Shown: positions 24,775 through 33,445, numbered from the stretch's first letter. The stretch: DNA of 47,266 bases from an uncultured Clostridium sp. (GCA_958413095.1 CATYUF010000006.1:1-47266); one strand, 5' to 3'. Translations and numbers: made by a program. Notes: generated from the sequence alone by a model not told the origin.

Positions 24775-26427
24775 TTATATCATTCCCTTCATAACCTTTA
24801 TTATTTCTTTGCTTAATAATTTTGAAATATTGCCATTAACATAATAATCTGCAAAAGCTTCTCCTATTGTTTCTCCATAATCGCTAGTAGCATAATTAGA
24901 TATTTGTTTTCTCAATATATCTTTTGTCAGTTTATCACTTATTCCTAGATTTTTAAATGCTTTTTCAACAATTTCTTTTGATGTTATATTTTTATTCCAA
25001 TCATTAGCTATATCTTTTGGATTACTATATTTATTTTTTATTATTCTATATACAATGCTATGTCCTAATTCATGTATTCCCATATATTTGTATGTTGTTC
25101 CCATTGGATGAAATCCTGTTTTTAAGTCTTTATTGTATTCTTTTGTTGCTATTTTTTCATCATTAAATTTATTTCTATTTATCTGCATTATATATTTGTT
25201 ATCTTCTAAATCTGGTGTTATATTTAATCCTCCATACGGATGTTTTATTGACTGTATTTCCTTTATCTGTCCTCTTAACTGTGGAAAATCATCATATACC
25301 TTCTCCATATTAGTCAGAATGTTACTAAGTACTTTTTTATCTATTCCTTTTATTCTTACTTTGTCTATACTGTATTCTTTTTCTATTTGTTTTTCTGTTT
25401 TGTTGCTAAATATATTATGCTTTGCATTTAACATAGCATCTTTGTTTTTACTTTCAGACTTTAAATACATTATAGTTGAGTGACACCAGTGAAAATGGTG
25501 TGTAATTGGAGGTAAATTAATACCTAATACTAGACCTTTAACTTTTATTCTTTCTATCTTTAAATCTTTAGCATTTTCTCCATACCATCTATCGAAATTA
25601 TTCCAGTCATCTACTTTAAACTTATATAAATGCATATTAGAACACATAAGTGTTACATTGTCACATAAATCAGAAATAAATAAGCATTCTGCATTTTTAT
25701 CTACATATTTTATTCCTTCTATCTTTGCTAAGTTATTTAAACCTATTAGAGTTAAATCTATATCTCCACTTACTGCTTTTCCATCTTTTATATTGAGTCT
25801 AGAATTACTTTGTCGCTTGATTAAATTTTGATATATATCATTTGTTATATTAGGTTGTTTTTGTTGCTGTAAATCGATTGTCATTTGTCTGTATATCTGG
25901 TCTGCATTATATTTTATAATTGTTTCTATATATTGTTTAAAAATATAACCTTTTGCATTAGGTATGTCTAATAAATCTAAAAAGAAAGCCCATTTTAAAT
26001 TATTTAGTGGCTTTCTTTGTTTCTTAGCTAATGTATCATTTACTTCTTTCTGTCCCTCTTTATAATAATAATTCACATCATTATACATTATATTTAATTC
26101 TTGTTTTCTTATCTTTGTTTGTTCCTCTATATATGCACCATATATAAGTAATTCTAATACTTCACTATTTTTTACTCTTGTTCTATTGTAAATATTTTTA
26201 GATAAAATTTCAAAATATCCTGTTAATATTCCTTTGTCTTTCCACTCTTCTATATATGTGTTCACTCTATCTTTAGTTTTATTATCTGCTACATTATATA
26301 AATTATCAAAATCAAATTTAAAAGTATCTATTATTTCTTGTAATCTATTTTGTGTTTGTTTACTTGTTTTTAAATATAATTGTTTAAGCTCTTTCATTTT
26401 TCCATTATGGTATTGCCAATTATCCAT
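24775..26427 (-). CDS. MuF-type minor head protein with C-terminal zinc metallopeptidase
   Basis: 550 residues, GAGGTG ribosome binding site. The N-terminal ~320 residues resemble SPP1 gp7/MuF head morphogenesis proteins (helical, then THHFHWCHSTIMYL, the usual MuF C-terminal Cys/His motif). The C-terminal ~150 residues hold MGIHELGHSIVYRI (HExxH, H452 and H456) with GEAFADYY about 67 residues later (E523 as third ligand), the gluzincin pattern. MuF proteins with variable toxin C-termini are a known polymorphic toxin family of temperate phages; the effector would be packaged and injected. The peptidase substrate is unknown. Confidence 0.8.
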   Translation of the reverse strand: MDNWQYHNGKMKELKQLYLKTSKQTQNRLQEIIDTFKFDFDNLYNVADNKTKDRVNTYIEEWKDKGILTGYFEILSKNIYNRTRVKNSEVLELLIYGAYIEEQTKIRKQELNIMYNDVNYYYKEGQKEVNDTLAKKQRKPLNNLKWAFFLDLLDIPNAKGYIFKQYIETIIKYNADQIYRQMTIDLQQQKQPNITNDIYQNLIKRQSNSRLNIKDGKAVSGDIDLTLIGLNNLAKIEGIKYVDKNAECLFISDLCDNVTLMCSNMHLYKFKVDDWNNFDRWYGENAKDLKIERIKVKGLVLGINLPPITHHFHWCHSTIMYLKSESKNKDAMLNAKHNIFSNKTEKQIEKEYSIDKVRIKGIDKKVLSNILTNMEKVYDDFPQLRGQIKEIQSIKHPYGGLNITPDLEDNKYIMQINRNKFNDEKIATKEYNKDLKTGFHPMGTTYKYMGIHELGHSIVYRIIKNKYSNPKDIANDWNKNITSKEIVEKAFKNLGISDKLTKDILRKQISNYATSDYGETIGEAFADYYVNGNISKLLSKEIIKVMKGMI

Positions 26428-26437
26428 TTACAACACC

Positions 26438-28036
26438 TCACTTTATTTTTGTGTCTGAATATTTGCTATTTTTTTGCTTTATTTCTACTTCACCTTTTTT
26501 GTTTTCTAATATCTTTTCATCTTGACTTTCTTTAGATACATTCAATGGTGCATTGGTTACATCTTGTCCCATTTTAGACATATTTTCCAAATTTTTCTCC
26601 ATATTTTCTTGATTTTGTTTATCTATCTTTTGTATTTCTGACATCGAATCTAAATCATCTGGCAACATATCTATTATACTTTCATCACTTAATAATCCTC
26701 TTAATTTCAAAGCTCTATCTGTTTCTGTATATTTATCAGTTGGTAGATTTCTTTGTAAATCTATTTTTATGCTTCTAAAATCATATTTTTTGCTTTTTCT
26801 TTTATTTATTCTATCTATTATTATTTGCCATCTTCTTAATAATGCTTTTCTAAATTGTCTATCTGCATTTGTTATCATTTGCTCTAATGCAAAAAATTTT
26901 CTGTCTAATGCACTTGCATTATCCGCATTTGTGAAACCTAAATCTGTTATATTGGGTACTCCACTTATCATGGCTATAAGGTCAACTAGAGTCTTTTTAT
27001 GATTTTGTAATGCTGTATCTTGTACGCTCTTTTCTACCCAAGCTATATCTCCTGATTTGTCTGGTGTATAAAATACACCCATTTTCAATAATGCTTTATC
27101 TTCTTCCTCTCTAGCTTTATTTACCACTTGTTTTTCTTGTCCATTTTCATCAAGTTCTGGATTTCCTTCTTTATCAAGTTTAGTAACCATCAGTTCATTT
27201 TGAGGTGTAAAACCTGTTATTTTTAACTTGGCATCATCATTATATTGAAATGTATTTCTACTATTTTGAATTACTCTTTCATATGCACAAATTAAAGAGA
27301 TTACTAGTTCAAAACTTGATAATCCCATTTCGCTTTCTATAGCAATACAAGGCAACATATCCCATTTTCCTTTTGTTTTCCTATCTTCTATTTCTTTTAA
27401 TTTTCTTATATCTTCTGGTGTTGGTGTATAATATTTTTTTCCATTTATTGTTGTTAATTCTACTATTATTATATCTGCATTATTTTTGTCTTTCTCTGTC
27501 CATTTTCTTAATTGTCCTATTTGATTAACTGGTGTTGAATAATCAAATATTCCTATTGTATTTAACGCACTTTGGTTTGTATAAACCATTTCATTTTCTT
27601 CATTTTCATATAAAATTTCATAACAAGCTCTCATTCCAAAATAGTCAAACGCTAGATTAAAAAACTCTGTAGCTTCATCATTGTATTTACTTATATAATC
27701 AATTAAGACTTTTAGTTCTTCATCTTTATTATTATCTGCATTAAATACTTTATTAAGTAATTTTTTTATTATATTTAATTTAGTAGGGTCTGATACCTTC
27801 TCTACATCATACACTGGTGCTTTTCCTGCAAAATATCCTGTTACCATAGAATTTATATAGTTTTCAAATGCTACTTTTACACTATTGTCACTTTCACTTA
27901 CTAGTTCTGAATATGTTGGTTTTCTTCTTATTCTTTCGTATAACATTTTTCTACTTGCCCATTCCGTTTCTGCTATTGACAATATTTGTGAAACTGAGTT
28001 CGTTTCTTCCAATGTTTCTTTATTCCATTGTATCAT
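26438..28036 (-). CDS. Portal protein (SPP1 family)
   Basis: 532 residues from the ATG at 28036, chosen because AGGAGGAAT precedes it (a longer frame overlaps the terminase). Core motifs: YGMRACYEILYENEENEMVY, IAIESEMGLSSFELVISLIC and FGTP-like region ISGVPNITDLGFTNADNASA typical of SPP1-type portals. Forms the dodecameric DNA channel. Acidic C-terminal coiled coil. Confidence 0.9.
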   Translation of the reverse strand: MIQWNKETLEETNSVSQILSIAETEWASRKMLYERIRRKPTYSELVSESDNSVKVAFENYINSMVTGYFAGKAPVYDVEKVSDPTKLNIIKKLLNKVFNADNNKDEELKVLIDYISKYNDEATEFFNLAFDYFGMRACYEILYENEENEMVYTNQSALNTIGIFDYSTPVNQIGQLRKWTEKDKNNADIIIVELTTINGKKYYTPTPEDIRKLKEIEDRKTKGKWDMLPCIAIESEMGLSSFELVISLICAYERVIQNSRNTFQYNDDAKLKITGFTPQNELMVTKLDKEGNPELDENGQEKQVVNKAREEEDKALLKMGVFYTPDKSGDIAWVEKSVQDTALQNHKKTLVDLIAMISGVPNITDLGFTNADNASALDRKFFALEQMITNADRQFRKALLRRWQIIIDRINKRKSKKYDFRSIKIDLQRNLPTDKYTETDRALKLRGLLSDESIIDMLPDDLDSMSEIQKIDKQNQENMEKNLENMSKMGQDVTNAPLNVSKESQDEKILENKKGEVEIKQKNSKYSDTKIK

Positions 28037-28046
28037 TTTATTCCTC

Positions 28047-29447
28047 CTATACTGGCTTTGTATATCCAAATTGAATTGTGTTTGGTCTTGGATGCTCATA
28101 TACTCCTGTTAAACAATCTTCTGCATCGTCATGTTCATTTTTTCCACTTCTTAAATAATGTTTTAAATGTTTTGCAAATTCTGGCCATCTATCTTCCCAG
28201 TTAATTGGGAAATAAATATTATTCATAACTGCTGTTGAGTTGCTTAATATTCTAGCAACCTTATTTTCGCTTTGATGAAAAGGATTTATTTTAGTATGAT
28301 AATTCTTCAATTTCTTTAATTCTTCTTTTACATTTCTTGAAAAACCTCTACCACCATTGTTGCTTTCAATGTTTGCATAACCTACTTTATCCTTGGTAAG
28401 CATTTTCGCAACTGCTGGTTCTGTTATTTCCATTGATTCTTGTGTATATATAACATCTAATATGTAATATGAATTATTATACATTTGATAATCTATTGAA
28501 CATAAATAATCTTCACCTTCATCTGCTGTATCTGTATAATTCATGATGTAATGTGCTGGTGGTAATTTATCATATGTTTTAAATCCACTATATAATCTGT
28601 TCTTTATATCTATTGGCTCTTGTTGATAATTAGCATATACAATGTCTTTATTCATATTCTTAGTTTTTAGATTGTAATCTTCTTTATTTAATATTTTGTC
28701 ACATAACATTAAACCATCTTTTTGGACTGCTTGATAATTAATGTGTCTTACATTATCAAAATTTTCTAATATATATCCTGCTAAATCATTACTTGCCCAT
28801 CTCGTCATTATTATTATTAGTTTAAAACCTGTTTCTGTTCTTGATAACATTGTATTATTGAACCAATCTATTTGTTTCTGCAATACTGTTTCATTATATG
28901 CCTCTTGAACATTCTTTATTAAGTCATCTATTATCATTAAGGTACAACCAAATCCTGTTGCAGTTCCTGTTGGAGATGTTGCTAAGTAATTAGCTTGATT
29001 ACTTCCTTCTAATGCCCATTTATTTGCACTAGCTTCTCCATATTTTATTTTGGTATTAGGAAATATGTCATTATATACAATTACTCCTTCTGTCTTTTCT
29101 GATGCTATTGTATCTCTTACTGATTTTGCAAATGTTCCTGATAAAGTTTCATTGTAAGAACCTGTCATCACTTTTTCATTCTTATTATTTCCAAATACCC
29201 ATTCTACTAATTTTCCTGCTGTTCTTGATTTCCCATGTCTTGGTGGTACATTTATTACCATTATTTTGTCTTCTGGCTTTTGGCTTTCATAGAAATCTTG
29301 TAATTCATTGCACATATTTTTTAAAAACATTCTGTCTTCTTTATAAAAATCACTAGCAGTAAGTTTGCAATATTCAAAAAAATCACGCCTAGCTAATTCT
29401 AGTCGTGCTTGTCTTTTTAATTCTTCTTTAATTTTATTGTTTATCAT
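28047..29447 (-). CDS. terL: Terminase large subunit
   Basis: 466 residues. N-terminal ATPase: Walker A VINVPPRHGKSRT (~65-77) and Walker B CTLMIIDDLI (~165-175). C-terminal RNase H-like nuclease region begins near YLCSIDYQMYNNSYY and includes GYANIESNNGGRGF and HDDAEDCLTGVYE, whose acids fit the catalytic set. It drives DNA packaging. Overlaps terS by 14 bp. Confidence 0.95.
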   Translation of the reverse strand: MINNKIKEELKRQARLELARRDFFEYCKLTASDFYKEDRMFLKNMCNELQDFYESQKPEDKIMVINVPPRHGKSRTAGKLVEWVFGNNKNEKVMTGSYNETLSGTFAKSVRDTIASEKTEGVIVYNDIFPNTKIKYGEASANKWALEGSNQANYLATSPTGTATGFGCTLMIIDDLIKNVQEAYNETVLQKQIDWFNNTMLSRTETGFKLIIIMTRWASNDLAGYILENFDNVRHINYQAVQKDGLMLCDKILNKEDYNLKTKNMNKDIVYANYQQEPIDIKNRLYSGFKTYDKLPPAHYIMNYTDTADEGEDYLCSIDYQMYNNSYYILDVIYTQESMEITEPAVAKMLTKDKVGYANIESNNGGRGFSRNVKEELKKLKNYHTKINPFHQSENKVARILSNSTAVMNNIYFPINWEDRWPEFAKHLKHYLRSGKNEHDDAEDCLTGVYEHPRPNTIQFGYTKPV

Positions 29448-29829
29448 CTTCTATCAACTGCCTTAATTCTTCTGTTGTCATTCCTTCAAATGGATTGTTT
29501 ATTTTTCCACTATGTTCTATTTGTTGTTTATCAGACCAACCAAAGTTATTTTTTAGATTAAATATTATTCCTGTTGTTGTATTGTCTGTTATCAGATGCT
29601 TTTCTAAATAATTTTCAACCCTTAATTTTGCTTTTTTTATAGTGTCGGAAAATTGTTTATCTTTAGCATATTCTAATAATGTATCCCTACATATGTCTAG
29701 TGCTATACACAGTCCTGTTACTGTATATGGCTCTTTGTTAGTTTCACAACAATTAAAATATTCATCTATTTTTTTTTGCATCTGTTTTACACTTTTATAT
29801 GTTTTAGGTCTTCCTACTTTATTTGCCAT
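29434..29829 (-). CDS. terS: Terminase small subunit
   Basis: About 131 residues from MANKVGRPKTYKS; an in-frame ATG three codons earlier is possible. HTH near residues 35-60 (YTVTGLCIALDICRDTLLEY) and NNFGWSDKQQIEHSG, typical of TerS of this type. It binds pac/cos DNA and recruits TerL. Confidence 0.85.
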   Translation of the reverse strand: MANKVGRPKTYKSVKQMQKKIDEYFNCCETNKEPYTVTGLCIALDICRDTLLEYAKDKQFSDTIKKAKLRVENYLEKHLITDNTTTGIIFNLKNNFGWSDKQQIEHSGKINNPFEGMTTEELRQLIEDDKQ

Positions 29830-29980
29830 TCTCATCATTCTCTTTCTTGTAAATTTCTTTTATTGTTTTCGCAATTCCTTTTATTATGTAATATATAATT
29901 CCAATAGTTATCCCTAAACTACATAATGTTGATATTAATGCTATCGGACTTAATATTATTCCTAGTATAATTGTTAACAT
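29819..29980 (-). CDS. Small two-helix membrane protein (53 aa)
   Basis: 53 residues, AGGAGAAAA ribosome binding site, overlapping terS by 11 bp. Hydrophobic from residue 2 to ~35 (IILGIILSPIALISTLCSLG then IIYYIIKG), basic/acidic tail. Function unknown. Confidence 0.6.
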   Translation of the reverse strand: MLTIILGIILSPIALISTLCSLGITIGIIYYIIKGIAKTIKEIYKKENDENGK

Positions 29981-29992
29981 TGTATTTTCTCC

Positions 29993-30190
29993 TTAAATTC
30001 CCATTAAACTCTTATTTCTTTTAGCAGTTATCTGCTTTTGCTTTTTGTAGCCTTCATTTTCGCTTTCTCTTTCATACTTATCGCACTTTATACTGCCGTC
30101 TATTCTTTTTCTTAGCTCTTCTTGACATTCTTTTTTGTTTTTACAATTTGCACATACTGTTCTTGCATATGTTTCATATATATTTTCCAT
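29993..30190 (-). CDS. Small Cys-rich protein (65 aa)
   Basis: 65 residues, AGGAGAAAA ribosome binding site. CANCKNKKECQEEL and SIKCDKYERE give a four-Cys, zinc-finger-like pattern. Similar proteins are frequent in Clostridial phages before the terminase. Function unknown. Confidence 0.65.
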   Translation of the reverse strand: MENIYETYARTVCANCKNKKECQEELRKRIDGSIKCDKYERESENEGYKKQKQITAKRNKSLMGI

Positions 30191-30201
30191 ATTCTTTTCT
30201 C

Positions 30202-30765
30202 CTAAATTATAGAATGCATTGTTTTATGGTTTCTTAAAAAATCTTTTGCACTCCAATATTTTAATCCTTTTTCTTTCGACACTCTTGTTGCACTTATTAA
30301 TTTTAATATTGGTTTTGTTTCTTGCTTTTCATCTAAGATGTTGTATATCCTTGTTATCTTTTCTTTTGGAAACATTTTCTTAAATACTTTGCATACATGC
30401 TCGCTTACGCCTATATGCTCTGTTGTTTTAAACCATTTATTATATTCAAAATTTACTTCCTTTGCTTTTATATAATCTGCATGCACTACTTGTATATATT
30501 TTCCTGTTGTTGCTATAACTGTATCTGGATATCTCCCCCATGCACTTGCACATATACAAATATCACATGTGTATTTTTTGTCTGGATCATATTTCTCTAC
30601 TTTATCTGCATATTCTTCTATTCTTTTTAGATTTTCTAAATCTGCTATACTATACAGAAATGTTATATTATAATATTTGCTCATCTTTTTTATAAAATTA
30701 TATGTAAATGTATCTACTCCACCAAATTCCAATAAATTATTATGGTATAAAATTATTTTTTGCAT
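30202..30765 (-). CDS. Truncated glycosyltransferase (GT4-like N-terminal domain)
   Basis: 187 residues, AAGGAAG ribosome binding site. The N-terminal half of a GT-B glycosyltransferase is clear (LEFGGVDTFTYNFIKKM, ISATRVSKEKG at the start of the nucleotide-sugar domain). The normal ~170-residue C-terminal domain is missing: after KEKGLK the sequence runs into a short unrelated tail. A usual member is ~340-380 residues, so this is probably non-catalytic debris or a shortened form. No alternate frame restores it. Confidence 0.6.
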   Translation of the reverse strand: MQKIILYHNNLLEFGGVDTFTYNFIKKMSKYYNITFLYSIADLENLKRIEEYADKVEKYDPDKKYTCDICICASAWGRYPDTVIATTGKYIQVVHADYIKAKEVNFEYNKWFKTTEHIGVSEHVCKVFKKMFPKEKITRIYNILDEKQETKPILKLISATRVSKEKGLKYWSAKDFLRNHKTMHSII

Positions 30766-30778
30766 ATTTGTTCTTCCT

Positions 30779-31042
30779 TTACTTTAATAAACATTTGTTG
30801 TTAATCATGTATGGACAATACACTTTTTGATTATCTAAATCTAATATTTGTAATAATCCACATTCTTTACACATCTGTGGTAATTGTGCTTTTATTTTTC
30901 TTATTTTAAAGTCATGTTCTTTTTCTTCTAATCTATCTATCATTTTTATTGTTTGTTTACATTCGTCTAATTTGCAATTTTTACATTGTTTGTTGCAATT
31001 GCTGCATACTATGTTAGTTTCTAAACACTTCTCAGTTTTCAT
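30779..31042 (-). CDS. Cys-rich zinc-binding small protein (87 aa)
   Basis: 87 residues. Ten or more cysteines in CSNCNKQCKNCKLDEC, MCKECGLL and VYCPYMINNKC, i.e. two or three zinc knuckles. Part of a run of three small Cys-rich genes. No named family. Confidence 0.65.
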   Translation of the reverse strand: MKTEKCLETNIVCSNCNKQCKNCKLDECKQTIKMIDRLEEKEHDFKIRKIKAQLPQMCKECGLLQILDLDNQKVYCPYMINNKCLLK

Positions 31043-31045
31043 TTT

Positions 31046-31168
31046 CTATTCTTCCTCTTCTGTGCAATAAGCTTTATTATTTCTTACTAATATTTTGCAA
31101 TCTATATTTTTACTGCATTTATTACATTTTTCTTCTTTGTATTTTTGCATTATTTCTTTATTATTCAT
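31046..31168 (-). CDS. Cys-rich mini-protein (40 aa)
   Basis: 40 residues with TTGGAGAAAAG ribosome binding site: KEEKCNKCSKNIDCKIL and AYCTEEEE give CxxC plus two further Cys. Ends 3 bp before the next Cys-rich gene, so they form an operon. Confidence 0.55.
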   Translation of the reverse strand: MNNKEIMQKYKEEKCNKCSKNIDCKILVRNNKAYCTEEEE

Positions 31169-31197
31169 TTTAACTTTTCTCCAATTTTATATATTGT

Positions 31198-31270
31198 GTG
31201 CAGGTTAAGATTTGCACTTAACATGAGCCAGTTCCCTAAACTGGATTACAGATATTTTATATAACTGCAC
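31198..31270 (-). tRNA. Degenerate tRNA-like element
   Basis: 73 nt that fold as a tRNA: acceptor GTGCAG/CTGCAC (6 pairs, seventh mismatched), anticodon arm CCAGT-TTAGGGA-ACTGG, T arm TTAAG-TGCAAAT-CTTAA. The loop would give anticodon AGG, unusual in bacteria. The D loop lacks GG and the T loop has G for T55, and only ACA follows, not CCA. Possibly a decayed or unusual phage tRNA. Confidence 0.35.
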
Positions 31271-31363
31271 GTATGACCTAGTTTCATTCCGAAACTCAAC
31301 CGATGGTATCTCAATCGTTTTTTACTTTCCACCTCAAAGCGTCTACCTATTCCGCCACTGCAC
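31271..31363 (-). tRNA. tRNA-Leu-like fragment (degenerate)
   Basis: Begins GTGCAG then TGGCGGAATAGGTAGACGC, the canonical 5' third of a class II tRNA-Leu. The following GAGGTGGAAAG resembles a Leu(GAG) anticodon arm with ~4 bases lost from its 5' side. A CGAT..ATCG variable-arm-like hairpin follows, but no matching 3' acceptor; CTGCAC only appears at the end of the next unit (31198-31203). Confidence 0.35.
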
Positions 31364-31415
31364 ATTTATTCACAATCCTTTAACTATATATTACATAGTT
31401 AGTAATTGTTGAAAA

Positions 31416-31691
31416 CTAAACAGCAACATAAGTTTTTTCGAATATATCTTTTTTGCAAGGATATAATTCTCCATTTACGCCTTTTATTAAATACTCCTCT
31501 TTTGTAGCTATCATATTTCCTTCTAATGTTTTTATAATAAAGTTATTGTCTGTTATTGTATTTATTGTTGTGTTTTCATATGCTTCTATTACCCATTTAG
31601 GTAACTCATTAAAGTTGTGTTTAAATTTTTCTAATAATCCAGAAACCAATTCTGCTTCAATTTCTACTGGTAATTTTTTATATTTTCCCAT
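31416..31691 (-). CDS. Conserved small phage protein (91 aa)
   Basis: 91 residues from the ATG at 31691 (AGGAGGAAAT). KYKKLPVEIEAELVSG and EEYLIKGVNGELYPCKKDIF are the hallmark of a very common Firmicutes phage protein that often opens the late operon. Function unknown. A terminator-like hairpin lies in its leader. Confidence 0.75.
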   Translation of the reverse strand: MGKYKKLPVEIEAELVSGLLEKFKHNFNELPKWVIEAYENTTINTITDNNFIIKTLEGNMIATKEEYLIKGVNGELYPCKKDIFEKTYVAV

Positions 31692-31708
31692 TTTAAATTT
31701 CCTCCTAT

Positions 31709-31752
31709 AACTAAAAAGAGCAGACATTAATATTAACATCTACTCTTTTTTT
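31709..31752 (-). terminator. Hairpin at the start of the late operon
   Basis: On the minus strand AAAAAGAGTAGA..TCTGCTCTTTTT, with TTAATATTAA inside; ends early transcription or acts as an antitermination target. Confidence 0.65.
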
Positions 31753-31809
31753 CAAATTAATTAAATAAATAGGGTGCTTTTATTGTCTTTCGACATTTTT
31801 ACTATTGTT

Positions 31810-31843
31810 ATTATACTATATATATTTGTACTAAGCTATGTAC
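31810..31843 (-). promoter_or_regulatory. Candidate activator-dependent late promoter
   Basis: On the minus strand TATAAT (31815-31810) without a good -35; instead two direct TAGTACA repeats 12 bp apart lie upstream (about 31828-31846). It lies just downstream of the ArpU-like activator gene, as expected for a late promoter. Confidence 0.5.
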
Positions 31844-31868
31844 TATATTACGAACTTTTTATGAACTC

Positions 31869-32348
31869 TTATATATTTGTCATTTTTTGTGTTGCCTTCT
31901 CTATTATTTTTTGTACATATCTTGGTGTACAAGTCCTTTGATACATATCATAATATAAAGTTCTACTAATATTCTCTGCTGTTCTTCCATCAATGTAATA
32001 AGCTATTAATAGTTCTCTTTCTTTATATTTCAATCCCTCCAACCTATCTTTTACCACTTCTACTTTTTCTCTTAGTTCTCTTACTAACTTTTCTAGTTCT
32101 CTTATTTCCTCTTCTAGTTGTTCTACTTTACTTTCTTTTTCTTCTATTTTGCTTAAAACTTTGTTACTAATCTGATTTTTGCTATGTATGTCTTGATTTA
32201 CTCCATATGTCGTTGTTAAACTCGTCTCTGTTTCTTCTAAAGATTTTAATTTTATTCTAGCTACTTTTAACTCTTTTAATTTTATATTTAATTTAGCTTT
32301 GTTTTCTTTATATGTCTTTAATAATTCTATTAAGTCACTTTTATTCAT
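31869..32348 (-). CDS. ArpU-like late gene activator (sigma-70 region 4-like HTH)
   Basis: 159 residues, GGAGGAGG ribosome binding site. Residues 1-110 coiled coil; C-terminal ~50 residues (LKYKERELLIAYYIDGRTAE, ENISRTLYYDM) resemble sigma region 4/ArpU transcription factors that switch on phage late genes. Last gene of the early operon, adjacent to the putative late promoter. Confidence 0.75.
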   Translation of the reverse strand: MNKSDLIELLKTYKENKAKLNIKLKELKVARIKLKSLEETETSLTTTYGVNQDIHSKNQISNKVLSKIEEKESKVEQLEEEIRELEKLVRELREKVEVVKDRLEGLKYKERELLIAYYIDGRTAENISRTLYYDMYQRTCTPRYVQKIIEKATQKMTNI

Positions 32349-32360
32349 TTGTACCTCCTC

Positions 32361-32552
32361 CTAAAAATTCTTTAATTGTATATCTAGTCTTTTTAGTCTC
32401 TCTTTAAATCTATTCATCTGATAATTTACATCTCTTTTCGTGGCTTCTTTATCTATTAATTTATATACTGTGTCTACCACATTGGTCATTTCTGTATCAC
32501 ATTCTTCTATTGCGTTTATTAAATTGTTTTGCTTTCTTTGTTCTCTTGTCAT
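32361..32552 (-). CDS. Hypothetical helical protein (63 aa)
   Basis: 63 residues, charged helical (ECDTEMTNVVDTVYKLIDKE). GTGAAGG upstream. Between membrane protein and late activator genes. No family recognised. Confidence 0.6.
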   Translation of the reverse strand: MTREQRKQNNLINAIEECDTEMTNVVDTVYKLIDKEATKRDVNYQMNRFKERLKRLDIQLKNF

Positions 32553-32581
32553 TTGCCTTCACATCACTTTCTCATTTTTTA

Positions 32582-32833
32582 TCACTTACTTTCTTTGTTA
32601 AGAATCTTCTCTATTGTTTCTTTCTTTGCAAAACTCACAAAAAATACAGCTCCAATAGCTATTATTCTTAAAATTGGTATAAAACAAAATATATAATACA
32701 TTCCTTTTTTACCAGTTGCATAATCTCTATAATCAATATCATCTCTATTTAATGCTATTGTTTTTAAAACTTTTTTTAATGCCCAAAATATTATTAAATA
32801 TACTATTACACTTTTTATATAAAATCCTAACAT
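32582..32833 (-). CDS. Small membrane protein (83 aa)
   Basis: 83 residues, GAGAGG ribosome binding site. Two hydrophobic helices (IKSVIVYLIIFWALKKV; YIFCFIPILRIIAIGAVFFV) and basic tail. Function unknown; early expression predicted from operon. Confidence 0.6.
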   Translation of the reverse strand: MLGFYIKSVIVYLIIFWALKKVLKTIALNRDDIDYRDYATGKKGMYYIFCFIPILRIIAIGAVFFVSFAKKETIEKILNKESK

Positions 32834-32834
32834 A

Positions 32835-33206
32835 TTATTTTTCCTCTCTTTCTTTATTTATTTCAAAACTTGATTCTATACTTTTTGCAATTATTAATAT
32901 TAATCCAAAATCATCTCTTTTTACAGGATATTTTTTATTTGATGTTATACTTGTTAATATTTCTGCATTATTTCTTTGTATTCCATATGACATTAATAGC
33001 TTTTTAAATCTTTTCTTTTTATATTTCTTTATCTTTACATCTATTTCTATTTTAAAACCCTTTTTGTCATATAATTCTTCTAGTTTTTCAAAGATGTCTT
33101 TTTCTTCCTCTTCTATTGAACTAAATTCTAGTGTTCCTGTTCCTAATTCTTTATCGTCTTTACTTTTATAATACATTTTACCTTTTTCAAATTCCTCTGT
33201 TGGCAT
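32835..33206 (-). CDS. Hypothetical early protein (123 aa)
   Basis: 123 residues, GAAGGAGG ribosome binding site, overlapping the upstream stop by 1 bp. Mixed alpha/beta, charged (GFKIEIDVKIKKYKKKRFKK). No family recognised. Confidence 0.6.
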   Translation of the reverse strand: MPTEEFEKGKMYYKSKDDKELGTGTLEFSSIEEEEKDIFEKLEELYDKKGFKIEIDVKIKKYKKKRFKKLLMSYGIQRNNAEILTSITSNKKYPVKRDDFGLILIIAKSIESSFEINKEREEK

Positions 33207-33415
33207 TATTTGCCTCCTTCTTTTAAATATCTATATATAACCGCTTCTACATATGCTAGAGCTTCATAATTCGTTAAAAACTTTCCATCGTGTCTATGTC
33301 TTACACTTGCTCTTATATTTCTTATTTGCATATTGTATTCTCTTTTATATATTTTTGCTAAGTTGTTTTTACTTAGTCCTTCTTTCCATTTTTGGATCAT
33401 TTCTTTGTCTGTCAT
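33206..33415 (-). CDS. Small HTH-like early protein (69 aa)
   Basis: 69 residues with AGAGGTG ribosome binding site. MIQKWKEGLSKNNLAKIYKR looks like a helix-turn-helix and the rest is basic. May be DNA binding; unproven. Confidence 0.6.
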   Translation of the reverse strand: MTDKEMIQKWKEGLSKNNLAKIYKREYNMQIRNIRASVRHRHDGKFLTNYEALAYVEAVIYRYLKEGGK

Positions 33416-33445
33416 GCTAACACCTCTTTTGTGTTAGTATTAACT

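Noticed and set aside
30202..30300. A CGG-type break in the glycosyltransferase
   Set aside because: No CGG and no alternate frame restores the missing domain; it is a real truncation.
31198..31363. Functional tRNA-Arg for CGG in the prophage
   Set aside because: I checked the loops of both tRNA-like units for CCG or NCCG and found neither, so they do not explain the CGG sites.
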